Assembly: GCA_022749815.1 (NCBI GenBank)
Contig: JAKIWV010000001.1
Coordinates: 186,001-250,000 of the forward strand
Length of the DNA stretch: 64,000 nt
Origin: Thermoplasmata archaeon
GTDB taxonomy: Archaea; Thermoplasmatota; Thermoplasmata; Lutacidiplasmatales; UBA184
Reading direction: 5' to 3'
Shown here: piece after piece, positions 39,468 through 48,310 of the stretch
How positions within the stretch are numbered: position 1 is the stretch's first letter
How the letters are laid out: each line of letters opens with the position of its first letter
Program-made: the position numbers and the translations under genes
Notes under the pieces: generated by a model
What the model saw: only the letters and a program-made list of their open reading frames with translations
Databases searched by the model: none
What the model was told of the DNA's origin: nothing

Positions 39468-42215
39468 TTACGACCCGGACATCTTCTTCAGCACGAACGG
39501 CAGAATGCCACCGACCCGATAGTACTCCATCTCCGGCTCGGCGTCGATCCGCGAGCGGACCTGGAAACGACGTTCGGCCCCGCCGTCGTCGGCGGCGATG
39601 ACCTCGATCTCTGCGCGGGGGCGGAACGTCTCTCCTTCCGGGACGCGTAGGGCGAATCGCTCCCGACCCGTGAGACGGAGCGACTTCACACTCTCCCCGG
39701 GCCGGAACTCCAGCGGGAGCACGCCCATCCCGACGAGGTTGCTCCGGTGGATCCGCTCGTAGCTCTGGGCGAGGACCGCGCGGACGCCCAGCAAACGGGG
39801 TCCCTTCGCGGCCCAGTCCCGGGAGCTCCCCTGCCCATAGCTCGCGCCCGCGAGGACCACGAGCGGGACCTTTTCGGTGCGGTACCGCTCCGCGGCTTCG
39901 AAGACGGTGAGGAGGTCTCCCGAGGGCAAGTGGCGAGTCCAGCCCCCCTCTTTCGGGGCGGCCAGGGCATTCTGGACCCGCACGTTGGCAAAGGTTCCCC
40001 GGATCATTACCTCGTGATTCCCCCGCCGCGTCCCGAAGGTGTTGAAATCCGCGGGCGCTACGCCGTGGTCCTGGAGATAGCGCCCGGCGGGACCGTCGGT
40101 GGGGATCTCCCCCGCGGGAGAAATGTGGTCCGTGGAGATGCGGTCGCCGAGGACGGCCAGGGCTCGTGCCCCCTCCAGCAACCGGTCCCCGGACGGTAGG
40201 AGGGGGGGTGGCAGGTCGAAGTACGGAGGGTCTCGAAGGTAGGTGGATGCGGCGTCCCACGGGTAGACTTCGCCCTCGATCTTCGGCAGCCCTTCCCAAT
40301 GGGGGTCGCCGACGGTGATCTTTCGATACTCGTCCACGTACAGCCCGGCGTTCAGGCTCTTCTCGACCAAGGCTCGGATCTCCTCGGGGCGGGGCCAGAG
40401 ATCCCGCAGGAAGACCGGCCGGCCCTGGGCGTCCTGGCCGAGCGCTTCCGTGGTCAGGTCGATATCCATGCGACCGGCGAGCGCGTATGCGACGACGAGC
40501 ATCGGCGACATGAGGTAGTTCGCTCGCACCAAGTTGTGGATCCGGGCCTCGAAATTCCGGTTCCCGCTCAGGACGGCCGCCACGTACAGGTCCCCGGCCC
40601 GTACGGCGGTCTCGACCGCGGGTGGGAGCGGCCCCGCGTTGCCGATGCACGTCGTACAGCCGTACCCGACGAGATTGAATCCGAGGGCGTTGAGCGACGG
40701 GACCAGGCCCGCTCGCTCCAGATAGTCCGTCACGACCTTGGAGCCGGGCGCGAGAGAGGTTTTCACGTACGGCGGCGGGTGGAGCCCCTTGGCGTGGGCC
40801 TTCTGGGCGATCAGGCCCGCCCCCACCATGACCGACGGGTTCGATGTATTAGTGCAGCTCGTGATGGCCGCGATGACCACGGTTCCGTCATGGACGCGAC
40901 CGTTCGCCGGCGCCGTGGACGGGCTGCTTCCCGCCGAGGAACCTCCCTGGAGCGGGTCGTCGGCCGGGTAGGTCGCAGAGGTCTCGGTGGCGGCGGGGTG
41001 GGCGGACCGATAGCCCCCGAGAGCGGCCCGGAACGACGCCGACGCTTCGGAGAGGGGAACGCTCTCTTCCGGATTGCGGGGACCCGCAACTGTAGGAACG
41101 ATCGACCCCAGGTCCAACTCGAGTCGCTCGTCGAACTCCGGATCGGAATCTTTCTCACCGTGCCAGAGTCCCTGCCGCCGGGCGTAGGCCTCGACCCGGG
41201 CGACGAGCGTCGCCGGTCGGCCGGTGCCGCGGAGGTACGACAGCGTCGCCTCGTCGACGGGGAAGAGGGCCGATGTGGCGCCGTATTCAGGACACATGTT
41301 CGAGATCGTGGCCCGGTCGGGGACCGTGAGGTGCCGGAGGCCGGGGCCGCAAAACTCGACGAACTTGTCGACGACGCCGTGCTCCCGCAACTTGCGCGCG
41401 ATGGTCAACACGAGGTCCGTCGCGGTCGCGCCCGAAGGAAGCTCACCGGAAAGTCGGACGCCGACGACGGTCGGGAGAGAGAGGAAGTACGGCTCTCCCA
41501 GCATCGCGGCCTCGGCCTCGATCCCCCCGACGCCCCAGCCCAAGACGCCGAGGCCGTTGACCATCGTCGTATGGGAATCGGTACCAACCAGGGTATCGGG
41601 AAACACCTCCGTCCGGCCGTTCCGTTCCCGCCGGTCCACGACGGAGGCGATGTATTCGAGGTTGACCTGGTGCACGATGCCGTTTCCCGGTGGCACGACA
41701 CGAAACTCCCGGAACGCGGTCCGCGCCCAACGGAGGAGCATGTATCGCTCGGAATTCCTCTGATACTCGTGGTCGAGGTTGATCTTCAGCGACCCCGGAG
41801 TTCCGTAACTGTCGACCTGGACAGAATGATCGACCACGAGGTCGACCGGCACGGTCGGGTTCACTCGAGCGGGATCGATGCCCTGACGGAGCGCAGCCGA
41901 ACGAAGGCCCGTGAGATCGACGAGTACCGGCACCCCGGTGAAGTCTTGGAGCAGGATCCGCTCCGGCCGGAACGGAATCTCTGACGGCAAGGCGGTTTTA
42001 TCGCCGTGCGCCAAGTTCCGGATCGCCGTCGCGTCGTCCGTCGACCCCGATGAATGCCGAAGCATGTTCTCGAGCAGCACCTTGACCGTCTTCGGTCGAC
42101 GCGCCAGCTTTGACGGATCGACTCCGGGCACTTTCTCGAGGGCATACAGCACGGAGGCTTCGCCGTCGACCCGGAACGCTTCGGTGACCCCCCACGGGTC
42201 CGTCGATGTCGGCAT
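39468..42215 (-). CDS. acnA: Aconitate hydratase (AcnA/IRP type)
   Basis: This is a 915-residue protein. The iron-sulfur ligands are visible: SCTNTSNPSV and GYGCTTCIGN. Other family blocks are LLQDFTGVPVLVDL, VGTDSHTTMVNGLGVLGWGV, DRISTDHISPAG, GASYGQGSSRDWAAKG and QSYERIHRSNLVGMG. Aconitase interconverts citrate and isocitrate through cis-aconitate in the citric acid cycle. The length and block order match AcnA/IRP rather than AcnB. The protein has a Ser/Thr/Ala-rich insert (near residue 425-440, in the linker). The bacterial-type enzyme suggests horizontal acquisition. The upstream 363 bases are non-coding. Confidence 0.93.
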   Translation of the reverse strand: MPTSTDPWGVTEAFRVDGEASVLYALEKVPGVDPSKLARRPKTVKVLLENMLRHSSGSTDDATAIRNLAHGDKTALPSEIPFRPERILLQDFTGVPVLVDLTGLRSAALRQGIDPARVNPTVPVDLVVDHSVQVDSYGTPGSLKINLDHEYQRNSERYMLLRWARTAFREFRVVPPGNGIVHQVNLEYIASVVDRRERNGRTEVFPDTLVGTDSHTTMVNGLGVLGWGVGGIEAEAAMLGEPYFLSLPTVVGVRLSGELPSGATATDLVLTIARKLREHGVVDKFVEFCGPGLRHLTVPDRATISNMCPEYGATSALFPVDEATLSYLRGTGRPATLVARVEAYARRQGLWHGEKDSDPEFDERLELDLGSIVPTVAGPRNPEESVPLSEASASFRAALGGYRSAHPAATETSATYPADDPLQGGSSAGSSPSTAPANGRVHDGTVVIAAITSCTNTSNPSVMVGAGLIAQKAHAKGLHPPPYVKTSLAPGSKVVTDYLERAGLVPSLNALGFNLVGYGCTTCIGNAGPLPPAVETAVRAGDLYVAAVLSGNRNFEARIHNLVRANYLMSPMLVVAYALAGRMDIDLTTEALGQDAQGRPVFLRDLWPRPEEIRALVEKSLNAGLYVDEYRKITVGDPHWEGLPKIEGEVYPWDAASTYLRDPPYFDLPPPLLPSGDRLLEGARALAVLGDRISTDHISPAGEIPTDGPAGRYLQDHGVAPADFNTFGTRRGNHEVMIRGTFANVRVQNALAAPKEGGWTRHLPSGDLLTVFEAAERYRTEKVPLVVLAGASYGQGSSRDWAAKGPRLLGVRAVLAQSYERIHRSNLVGMGVLPLEFRPGESVKSLRLTGRERFALRVPEGETFRPRAEIEVIAADDGGAERRFQVRSRIDAEPEMEYYRVGGILPFVLKKMSGS

Positions 42216-42578
42216 CGATACTCTTCCCTACCGGGGAGGTCCGGTCAGACGTCGCGCTCTTATCCGTTCTTTCCGGGCCCGAATTGCGGTACGTTGGCAT
42301 GCGGCAACTTGCGGGTTCTATCGATGGATAGGATTGGGCTCTCGCCGAGTCGACCGAGTTTTGGTTCGCTCCGTCCCTAGGGACCAGACCCCCGGAGTAC
42401 CTTCCACGAGTAGTACGGAGGTGGAACATTCTGGGCTCGACTACCGATCCCATCAGCCCCGAGCGCTGAGCCTGGGTCGTTGTCCCCGACTGGAGAGGTC
42501 GGCCTCGATCGGCCAACCCGGGGAGGCTCCTTCCACCTCCTAATAGCCCGTCGAGAACTCGCGCCTCCCGAGACCGCG
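42216..42578. other. 363-base divergent intergenic region
   Basis: Between acnA and the DoxX-like gene I find no gene. It holds a TATA-like GGATAAGA for acnA on the minus strand (42257-42264) and an inverted repeat, TTCCAC/GTGGAA, around a 13-base centre (42403-42427), which could be an operator or RNA hairpin. The rest is GC-rich without clear structure. Confidence 0.5.
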
Positions 42579-43151
42579 ATGGTGAAAATCGCCCGGAGGC
42601 GCCAAACGGAGCAAGGCTGGTGGGTCCGTCACGCCCCGTGGCTCAAGAGCGTCTTTCGGATGCTCTTCGGTATCGTCTGGTTGATCGATGGGGCGCTGAA
42701 GTTCACTTCCGGGTTCGTAAATTCGTTTCCGACCGCGGTCGCGACCGCCCAGTCCAACTCGCCCGGATGGCTTTCCGGCTGGTACTCTTTCTGGCTCTCC
42801 CAGGCCACCGGGAACGCCCCTCTAATCGTGTATTCGGTCGGGGCCCTCGAGCTTCTTCTAGGGATCGTGCTGGTGATCGGATTCATGCGGAAAGTGGCCT
42901 ACCTCGGCGGGGCGGTGCTCAGTCTTCTCATCTGGGCGGTCCCGGAAGGTTTCGGCGGCCCGTACGCCGGTGGCACCGGAGGAACGGACGTCGGGGCCGG
43001 CGTCGTCTACGCGATCCTGTTCCTCGCACTGATCACATTGAACGCGAGCTTCGGCCCCAGCGAGTGGAGCCTCGACTACTACATCGAGAAACGCTGGCCC
43101 CGGTGGGCGGTGCTGGCCGAGTTCCAGCGACTCGTTCCACAGGAAGACTAG
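42579..43151 (+). CDS. DoxX-like membrane protein
   Basis: This is a 190-residue protein with four membrane helices (about 25-45, 85-105, 110-130, 145-165). LFGIVWLIDGALKFTSGFVN at the first helix and GALELLLGIVLVIGFMRKV are typical of the DoxX/DoxD family, as is GGPYAGGTGGTDVGAGVVYA. DoxX and DoxD family members include the small subunits of thiosulfate:quinone oxidoreductase in some archaea, but many are uncharacterised. ATG 42579 is chosen; open frame upstream lacks features. Confidence 0.75.
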   Translation: MVKIARRRQTEQGWWVRHAPWLKSVFRMLFGIVWLIDGALKFTSGFVNSFPTAVATAQSNSPGWLSGWYSFWLSQATGNAPLIVYSVGALELLLGIVLVIGFMRKVAYLGGAVLSLLIWAVPEGFGGPYAGGTGGTDVGAGVVYAILFLALITLNASFGPSEWSLDYYIEKRWPRWAVLAEFQRLVPQED

Positions 43152-43350
43152 CAGTCCTTTCGCGGGATGGTGCCCCACTCCGGTTCGTCGTAGGGCTACC
43201 CTTCGTCACCATTCTTCGGGCGGGCTAGTTGCCCACGCCGCCTACTTCCACCGTGGGGGCTCCGATCGGCCGACGGGCGTAGGGTCGGTTCGCGTGCAGC
43301 CCCGCACCAGGGGCCGGGCGCACCCCCCGCACCCCCTCCCTACGGCTGTC

Positions 43351-44985
43351 TCAGACTAGCCCGACCACCCGACCATCGGACGTCAGGTCAATCTGCTCCG
43401 CGAGGGGGCGCCGCGGCAGCCCCGGCATCGTCTGAATCTCTCCAAGATAGGCTACGGTGAACCCCGCCCCGGCCGATCGTGTGAACCGCTGCACCGTGGG
43501 GAGGAATCCCGTCGGCCGACCCCGGACCACCGGGTTGTCCGAGAGGGACAGAGGGGTCTTGGCCACGCACACGGGGCCATCCGTCTCGTCGATGCGATGC
43601 AGGCTCTCGAGCGTTTCGCGGGCGGGCGCGGACAGTGCAACCCCCGCGCCCCCGTACAGCCGGCGGACGATCCGGTCCAGCGCCTCTTCGATCGGGGTTC
43701 CAGGGGGGTACAGCGGCTGGCTGCGGCCGCCCCGGGCGCAGATCTCCACGACCCGCGCCGCTAGGCTTTCCGCGCCCGGAGCCCCGTCGGCATAGGCCGT
43801 CGATTCGGCCAACGCAAGATCGCGTTCGTCGCAGAAGCGCTTCAGGAGACCGAGCTCCTCTTCCGTGTCTCCCGGAAACCGGTTGGCAGCAACGACCGGC
43901 TCGATACCCAGCGTCCGAAGGTTCTGGACATGCTGCTCCAGGTTGGCCAGTCCTCGGAGGACGGCCTCCGGGTTCGCCGACCCTAACTGGTCATCCGGCA
44001 CGCCGCCATGATACCGAAGACCTCGGAGGGTTGCCACGAGGACGGCTCCATCCACCCCCAGGCCCGTCAGCGGGCCCACGATGTCCACGAACTTCTCGGC
44101 ACCGAGCTCGGTGGCGAAGCCCGCCTCCACCACGCAATAGTCCGCGGTGGCTTGGGCCAGCTCGATCGACAACCGACTGCACGTGCCGTGGGCGATGTTG
44201 GCGAACGGGCCTCCGTGGATCAGCGCGGGGGTGCCATCTTTGGCTTGAAGGAGGTTCGGCTCGAGAGCAAAACGGAGGAGCGCGCACGCGGAGCCGGTCG
44301 CCTTGAGGTCCCGTACTCGAACCGGGTCGCCGGTGGTCCGGAACCCGAGCAAGATCCGGCCGACCCGTTCCTTTAGGTCGTCGTAATCCTTTGCGAGCCC
44401 GACGACGGCCATGATCTCGGACGCGGCTGCGATGACGAAGCTCCCCGGCTGCGGGGGGGTCTTCGCGCCCCCCTGAGCGTTTGTCACGATCTGTCGGAGC
44501 GCCCGATCCTCGACATCGAGCGTCCGGGGCCACAACCGGATCGACCCGTCGATCCCGAGCGGGTTCCCGTGGAAGAGGTGATTCTCGAACACGGCGGCGA
44601 TGAGGTTGTGGGCGGCCGCGACTGCGTCGAGGTCCCCGGTCAGGCCCAGATTGATCGTGTCCGCGGGCTCGACGGTCGCCCGCCCCCCACCGGCGGCGCC
44701 GCCCTTGACACCGAACACCGGGCCGAGAGACGGTTGCCGCAGGCAGACGACCGCCCGGTGTCCCGCCCGGCGGAGAGCCATCGTCACGCCGATCGACGTG
44801 ACGGTCTTTCCCTCCCCGTGTTTCGTTGGGGTCATCGCGGTGACGAGCACGATCTTGCCACGGCGCGGCCCTCGCGCTAGCGATCGGACCAGCGCCACCG
44901 GTACCTTCAGCGCCTCGCCCCGGTACGGTCGAAGGTCCTGCGGGGAGAGGCCCAGCTCGCCCGCGACCTGATGGATCGGCTGCAG
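43351..44985 (-). CDS. fhs: Formate-tetrahydrofolate ligase
   Basis: This is a 544-residue enzyme that makes 10-formyl-THF from formate and ATP. It shows the P-loop ITPT-like motif TPTKHGEGKT, CLRQPSLGPVFGVKGGAAGG, the family-specific LIHGGPFANIAHGTCS, EAGFATELGAEKF and AKTPLSLSDNP. The first GTG (44898) would remove 29 residues (QPIHQVAGELGLSPQDL and onward) that match the family N-terminus. Upstream in frame there is no ATG, GTG or TTG, but a CTG at 44985 follows GAGGGGAG by nine bases, so a CTG start is the best reading. Fhs is uncommon in archaea and probably was acquired from bacteria. A frameshift or sequencing error is the alternative. Confidence 0.82.
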   Translation of the reverse strand: MQPIHQVAGELGLSPQDLRPYRGEALKVPVALVRSLARGPRRGKIVLVTAMTPTKHGEGKTVTSIGVTMALRRAGHRAVVCLRQPSLGPVFGVKGGAAGGGRATVEPADTINLGLTGDLDAVAAAHNLIAAVFENHLFHGNPLGIDGSIRLWPRTLDVEDRALRQIVTNAQGGAKTPPQPGSFVIAAASEIMAVVGLAKDYDDLKERVGRILLGFRTTGDPVRVRDLKATGSACALLRFALEPNLLQAKDGTPALIHGGPFANIAHGTCSRLSIELAQATADYCVVEAGFATELGAEKFVDIVGPLTGLGVDGAVLVATLRGLRYHGGVPDDQLGSANPEAVLRGLANLEQHVQNLRTLGIEPVVAANRFPGDTEEELGLLKRFCDERDLALAESTAYADGAPGAESLAARVVEICARGGRSQPLYPPGTPIEEALDRIVRRLYGGAGVALSAPARETLESLHRIDETDGPVCVAKTPLSLSDNPVVRGRPTGFLPTVQRFTRSAGAGFTVAYLGEIQTMPGLPRRPLAEQIDLTSDGRVVGLV

Positions 44986-45037
44986 CCGGTTCAGCTCCCC
45001 TCGTGTACGACGGGTGGGCCGCGACCGCTCGTGGGGC

Positions 45038-45583
45038 TCACCCAGAGGTCGCTGAGAGGACCGCGACCGACGCCGCCGTGGCCTCGTCCTCGATCCACGA
45101 CTGGAAGATGAAGTACCAGCCGGTCACCAAGAGCGCGAGGAGGTCCGGACAACTCCTACCCGCCGGGCTCACCACGATGAGGCCGCCTTCCAGATGCGCC
45201 ACCGCTCGGACCGGTTCAAAGTTCACAAGCTCGGCGCCCGTGGCATCCTGGAAGTGCCACGAGGGGAGCCAGAAACCGGTCCGCGACCATCGATAGGTCG
45301 CTCCGCCCGGGAACTGGAGAGGACTGTTGTTCAGATGAACGTGGAGCACCGCCAGATCCTTGCCGCTCGTGGCGTCACGCACCGTTACCACGGGGGTGAG
45401 AAAGCCGCTCCGTTTCAGGGTCCAACGCGCCCCCTCGCTCTCGGCCGTGGCGAGGGTTCCGTACGCCTTGGCCCAGTGTAATGTGGCGATGGGATTGGAA
45501 CCGGAGCTCAGCTGGTAGGAGTGGGTCCCGCCGCTCCGGGTCCATCGGAGGGTGCCCAGGTCCGCGTCGGCGAGTTTCTGCAT
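45038..45583 (-). CDS. Hypothetical protein, beta-rich with C-terminal hydrophobic segment
   Basis: This is a 181-residue protein. Repeating strand-like segments (LRWTRSGGTHSYQLSSG, ATLHWAKAYGTLATAE, ARWTLKRSGFLTPVVTVRDA, ATYRWSRTGFWLPSWHF) suggest a beta-barrel or sheet, perhaps of the Tubby/LURP-like kind, but this is a weak guess. A hydrophobic stretch near the end (LLALLVTGWYFIFQSW) may be a membrane or buried helix. I chose ATG 45583; the frame extends upstream to 45700 without a sensible N-terminus. It is divergent from the phosphate cluster. Confidence 0.65.
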   Translation of the reverse strand: MQKLADADLGTLRWTRSGGTHSYQLSSGSNPIATLHWAKAYGTLATAESEGARWTLKRSGFLTPVVTVRDATSGKDLAVLHVHLNNSPLQFPGGATYRWSRTGFWLPSWHFQDATGAELVNFEPVRAVAHLEGGLIVVSPAGRSCPDLLALLVTGWYFIFQSWIEDEATAASVAVLSATSG

Positions 45584-45780
45584 CTTGGTCGGGCGAGCAC
45601 GGCCCCCGCAGAGAAAAAGCCCACGGTGGTCGCTCGCCCGCCGACCCGATAGAAGTTGAATGCTCGTCCTAGGGCTCCAGTCCCCCCGCCGGAGGCTCAT
45701 AGCCTCTCAATAGACTATTCGTGAGAATACTTGTCAAACGAATTGCAATATATTCGACTATATTCTATGCTCGTCATCTA

Positions 45781-45788
45781 CATATATA
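45781..45788 (+). promoter_or_regulatory. TATA box of the phosphate operon
   Basis: CATATATA sits 23-30 bases before the ATG at 45811, giving a leaderless transcript. The upstream 70 bases are very AT-rich and contain a repeated ATATTC (45752-45757 and 45763-45768), possible sites for a PhoU- or AbrB-type regulator. Confidence 0.65.
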
Positions 45789-45810
45789 CCGGACACCTCC
45801 CTTCAATCAG

Positions 45811-47076
45811 ATGGATTACACGAGGAGTGCGCGGGGCGGTCGAAACTCGCTCTGGACCCCCGCCCCGCTCATTGAGGAAGCGGACCGGACGAACCTCGTT
45901 CGCCGGCTGCAACGCATGGGCACCGTGACGATCGGCGTCTCTCTGCCTCGCGAATGGGTAGGCACCCGGAACCTCGCGGTCGGGAGCACGGTCTTCCTAC
46001 GGGCACTCGCCGATGGCTCGCTGCTCATCCAGGACCGAGACCCTGCGTTCGCCCAGGCCTCGGTCGAGGTCCAAGTGCAACCGGATCGTTCCCGGGAGCA
46101 CACGTTCCGAGATCTCGTCGCGGCGTACCTGGCCGGTGCCCGGGAGTTCGTCATCCGCGAGAAGGGGGGGATCAGCCCGGAAACGGTCGCAATCGCGAAG
46201 ACGTTCGCCCGGCGAACCCTACAGCCCGAGATCGTCTCGGAAGACCGGGATGTACTGATCTTGCGAGATGTGTCCCGCGGGGCGGAGCTCGGAGTCGGGC
46301 CCCTTCTGCGCCGAATGTTCCAGATCGTTCTCTCCCTTCAGCAGGATGCCGCCCGGACGTGGCGCGAACCCGACCGCTGGCGGGGCGTCCGGTGGGAGCA
46401 GCGGGATGACGAAGTGGACCGGCACGCGTGGCTCATCGAGCGCATCTTGGCCCTCCGGCTGGCCGGCACGGTCGGCGGGGGCGAATCGGACCCCCCCGTT
46501 GAACGACCCCTCCAGACGCTCGTGCTCGTTCGCTCACTGGAACGGGTCGGCGACCATGCGGTGCAGATCGCAGACCAGGGCCTGCGGTGGGCGGAAACCT
46601 CTCCGACCGATCGACTCGTACGTCCTCTCTCGGAGTTCCACGCCCAGGTCCTCGAACAGCTTCGAGCCGCGTTCCACGTCGCGTCCGAGGCACGAGACAG
46701 CTTGCGGGCCAACGACGTCATCGACGTGGGGGAGGCCCTCCACGCCACCTACACCACCTTGACCGAGAGCTTCTTCGCTCGAGGGGCAGGGAGCGGCCTC
46801 TCCCCCCTCGCGGCGGTGCCGCTCGGCTTGATACTCCAATCGATCGACCGGACCGTCTCGTACGCCCAGGACATCGCGGAGGTGGGACTCGACCGGAGCA
46901 CGGTTGTGTCCCGCGCGGAAGCTCGAGTAGTCGTTCCCGCGGACGGAGGAACGTCGGGAGGAAATCACGCCGACCCCCCGGTCTCGAGAGCGACCACGCG
47001 GGGAATAGGGCGGGCGGACAGCCCCCTTGACTCGACACGGATTCCAAGGAGAAAACAGGAGAAGGAAAAAGCATGA
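45811..47076 (+). CDS. AbrB-PhoU phosphate regulator
   Basis: This is a 421-residue protein. An N-terminal SpoVT/AbrB-like domain (residues about 20-75, VRRLQRMGTVTIGVSLPREW, LAVGSTVFLRALADGSLLI) precedes PhoU helical bundles (about 180-375, LVRSLERVGDHAVQIADQGL, LILQSIDRTVSYAQDIAEVG). Archaeal proteins of this architecture regulate phosphate uptake by binding DNA and metal clusters. The tail is Arg-rich and disordered. ATG 45811 is chosen because a TATA box lies 23-30 bases upstream; the open frame upstream of it is AT-rich promoter. The stop overlaps the pstS ATG (ATGA), so the gene leads the operon. Confidence 0.87.
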   Translation: MDYTRSARGGRNSLWTPAPLIEEADRTNLVRRLQRMGTVTIGVSLPREWVGTRNLAVGSTVFLRALADGSLLIQDRDPAFAQASVEVQVQPDRSREHTFRDLVAAYLAGAREFVIREKGGISPETVAIAKTFARRTLQPEIVSEDRDVLILRDVSRGAELGVGPLLRRMFQIVLSLQQDAARTWREPDRWRGVRWEQRDDEVDRHAWLIERILALRLAGTVGGGESDPPVERPLQTLVLVRSLERVGDHAVQIADQGLRWAETSPTDRLVRPLSEFHAQVLEQLRAAFHVASEARDSLRANDVIDVGEALHATYTTLTESFFARGAGSGLSPLAAVPLGLILQSIDRTVSYAQDIAEVGLDRSTVVSRAEARVVVPADGGTSGGNHADPPVSRATTRGIGRADSPLDSTRIPRRKQEKEKA

Positions 47077-48272
47077 ACGAACCGAACCAACCGACTGAGA
47101 CGATTCAAAGGAAGGGGCCCAGCCGGACCGGGCTCTACGCCGGAGTGGCCGTGGTGGTCGTCGTGATCCTGGCGGTGGCCGGGCTCTGGGCGACTGGGTA
47201 CCTCTTCAAGAGCACACCCCCAGGACCGGGTACGTGTCCCGCCGTGACGATCCTGGGGGCCGGCTCCACGTTCGTGAACCCCCTAGTGTCCAATTGGGGG
47301 TCGCTCTACCAAAGCCACAACATGATCAACTACGCTTCCGTTGGCAGCAGCGCAGGGATTTCCCAAATCACCGCAAAGACCGTGATGTTTGGCGCGACGG
47401 ACGCGCCACTCAACACATCGCAGCGGACCGCGGCGCCTGGAGTCTTGACGATGCCCGAGACGGCGGGCGCGGTGGCGATCATCATCAACCTGCCGGCCGC
47501 GGTGTTCAAGGGGAGCTACTCGCTCAACCTGACCGGAGCGGTCCTCGCGCAGATCTACCTGGGGCAGATCCTGAACTGGAACGTTTCAGCGATCACGTCG
47601 CTGAACCCCGGGGCCAAAATCCCGACGCAGAACATCACGTCGTTCCACCGCTCGGACGGTAGTGGAACCAGCTACGCGTTCACGGACTTCCTGTCCCAGG
47701 ATAGCGCCTCGTGGATGACCCAGGTTGGCAAGAGCACCAACCCCACCTGGCCAAAATTCACCGGCGCGGTCGGCGCTAAGGGGAGTTCCACACTCGCGGG
47801 CGATGTGAAGGGTCAGCCGTACTCTATCGGATATGTGGACCTGAACTACGCGCTCAACAACGGCATATCGACGGCGGCGGTCAAGGAAGCGAACGCGGCG
47901 GGCAAGTACATCCTCCCGAGCGTGAACGACTCCGCCTCGGCCATCAAGGACTCGCCGGTCGCCGGGAACCTTCCCGCCGGCGGAGGGGACTGGTCGTCCG
48001 TATCCTTGATCAACGCGCCGGGGGCCGGGGACTATCCCATCGTCACGTTCTCGTACTTTTTGTTCTACCAGGCCGCTGACGCAAACTCGCTGATCCTGAA
48101 CAAGGGCGACGCCGAGAGCTTCGTGAATTGGCTCACGTGGACGATTACGATGGGGCAGGGCATCGCGGTGGGGCTGTACTACGTCCAATTGCCGGCCAGC
48201 GTGGTAACGGCGGACCAGGCAACCCTCGCGTCGATGACCTACGGAGGCTCGAGCATCCCCGCCTGCACGTAA
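47073..48272 (+). CDS. pstS: Phosphate ABC transporter substrate-binding protein
   Basis: This 399-residue protein has an N-terminal membrane anchor (residues about 20-45). The PstS fold is visible: ILGAGSTFVNPLVSNWGSLY, INYASVGSSAGISQITAKTV, FGATDAPLNTSQ (phosphate-contact loop), FHRSDGSGTSYAFTDFLS and GQPYSIGYVDLNYALNN. The anchor suits an archaeal cell without periplasm. It captures phosphate for PstCAB. GGAGAAGG lies a few bases before the ATG, so initiation may use a ribosome binding site inside the operon. Confidence 0.92.
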   Translation: MNEPNQPTETIQRKGPSRTGLYAGVAVVVVVILAVAGLWATGYLFKSTPPGPGTCPAVTILGAGSTFVNPLVSNWGSLYQSHNMINYASVGSSAGISQITAKTVMFGATDAPLNTSQRTAAPGVLTMPETAGAVAIIINLPAAVFKGSYSLNLTGAVLAQIYLGQILNWNVSAITSLNPGAKIPTQNITSFHRSDGSGTSYAFTDFLSQDSASWMTQVGKSTNPTWPKFTGAVGAKGSSTLAGDVKGQPYSIGYVDLNYALNNGISTAAVKEANAAGKYILPSVNDSASAIKDSPVAGNLPAGGGDWSSVSLINAPGAGDYPIVTFSYFLFYQAADANSLILNKGDAESFVNWLTWTITMGQGIAVGLYYVQLPASVVTADQATLASMTYGGSSIPACT

Positions 48273-48310
48273 GGGATTAGGCTCCCGCTGTGTAGGGAAT
48301 CCGGCCGCCG

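Noticed and set aside
40299-41984. 561-codon plus-strand frame opposite aconitase
   Set aside because: Antisense shadow of acnA, no recognisable domain.
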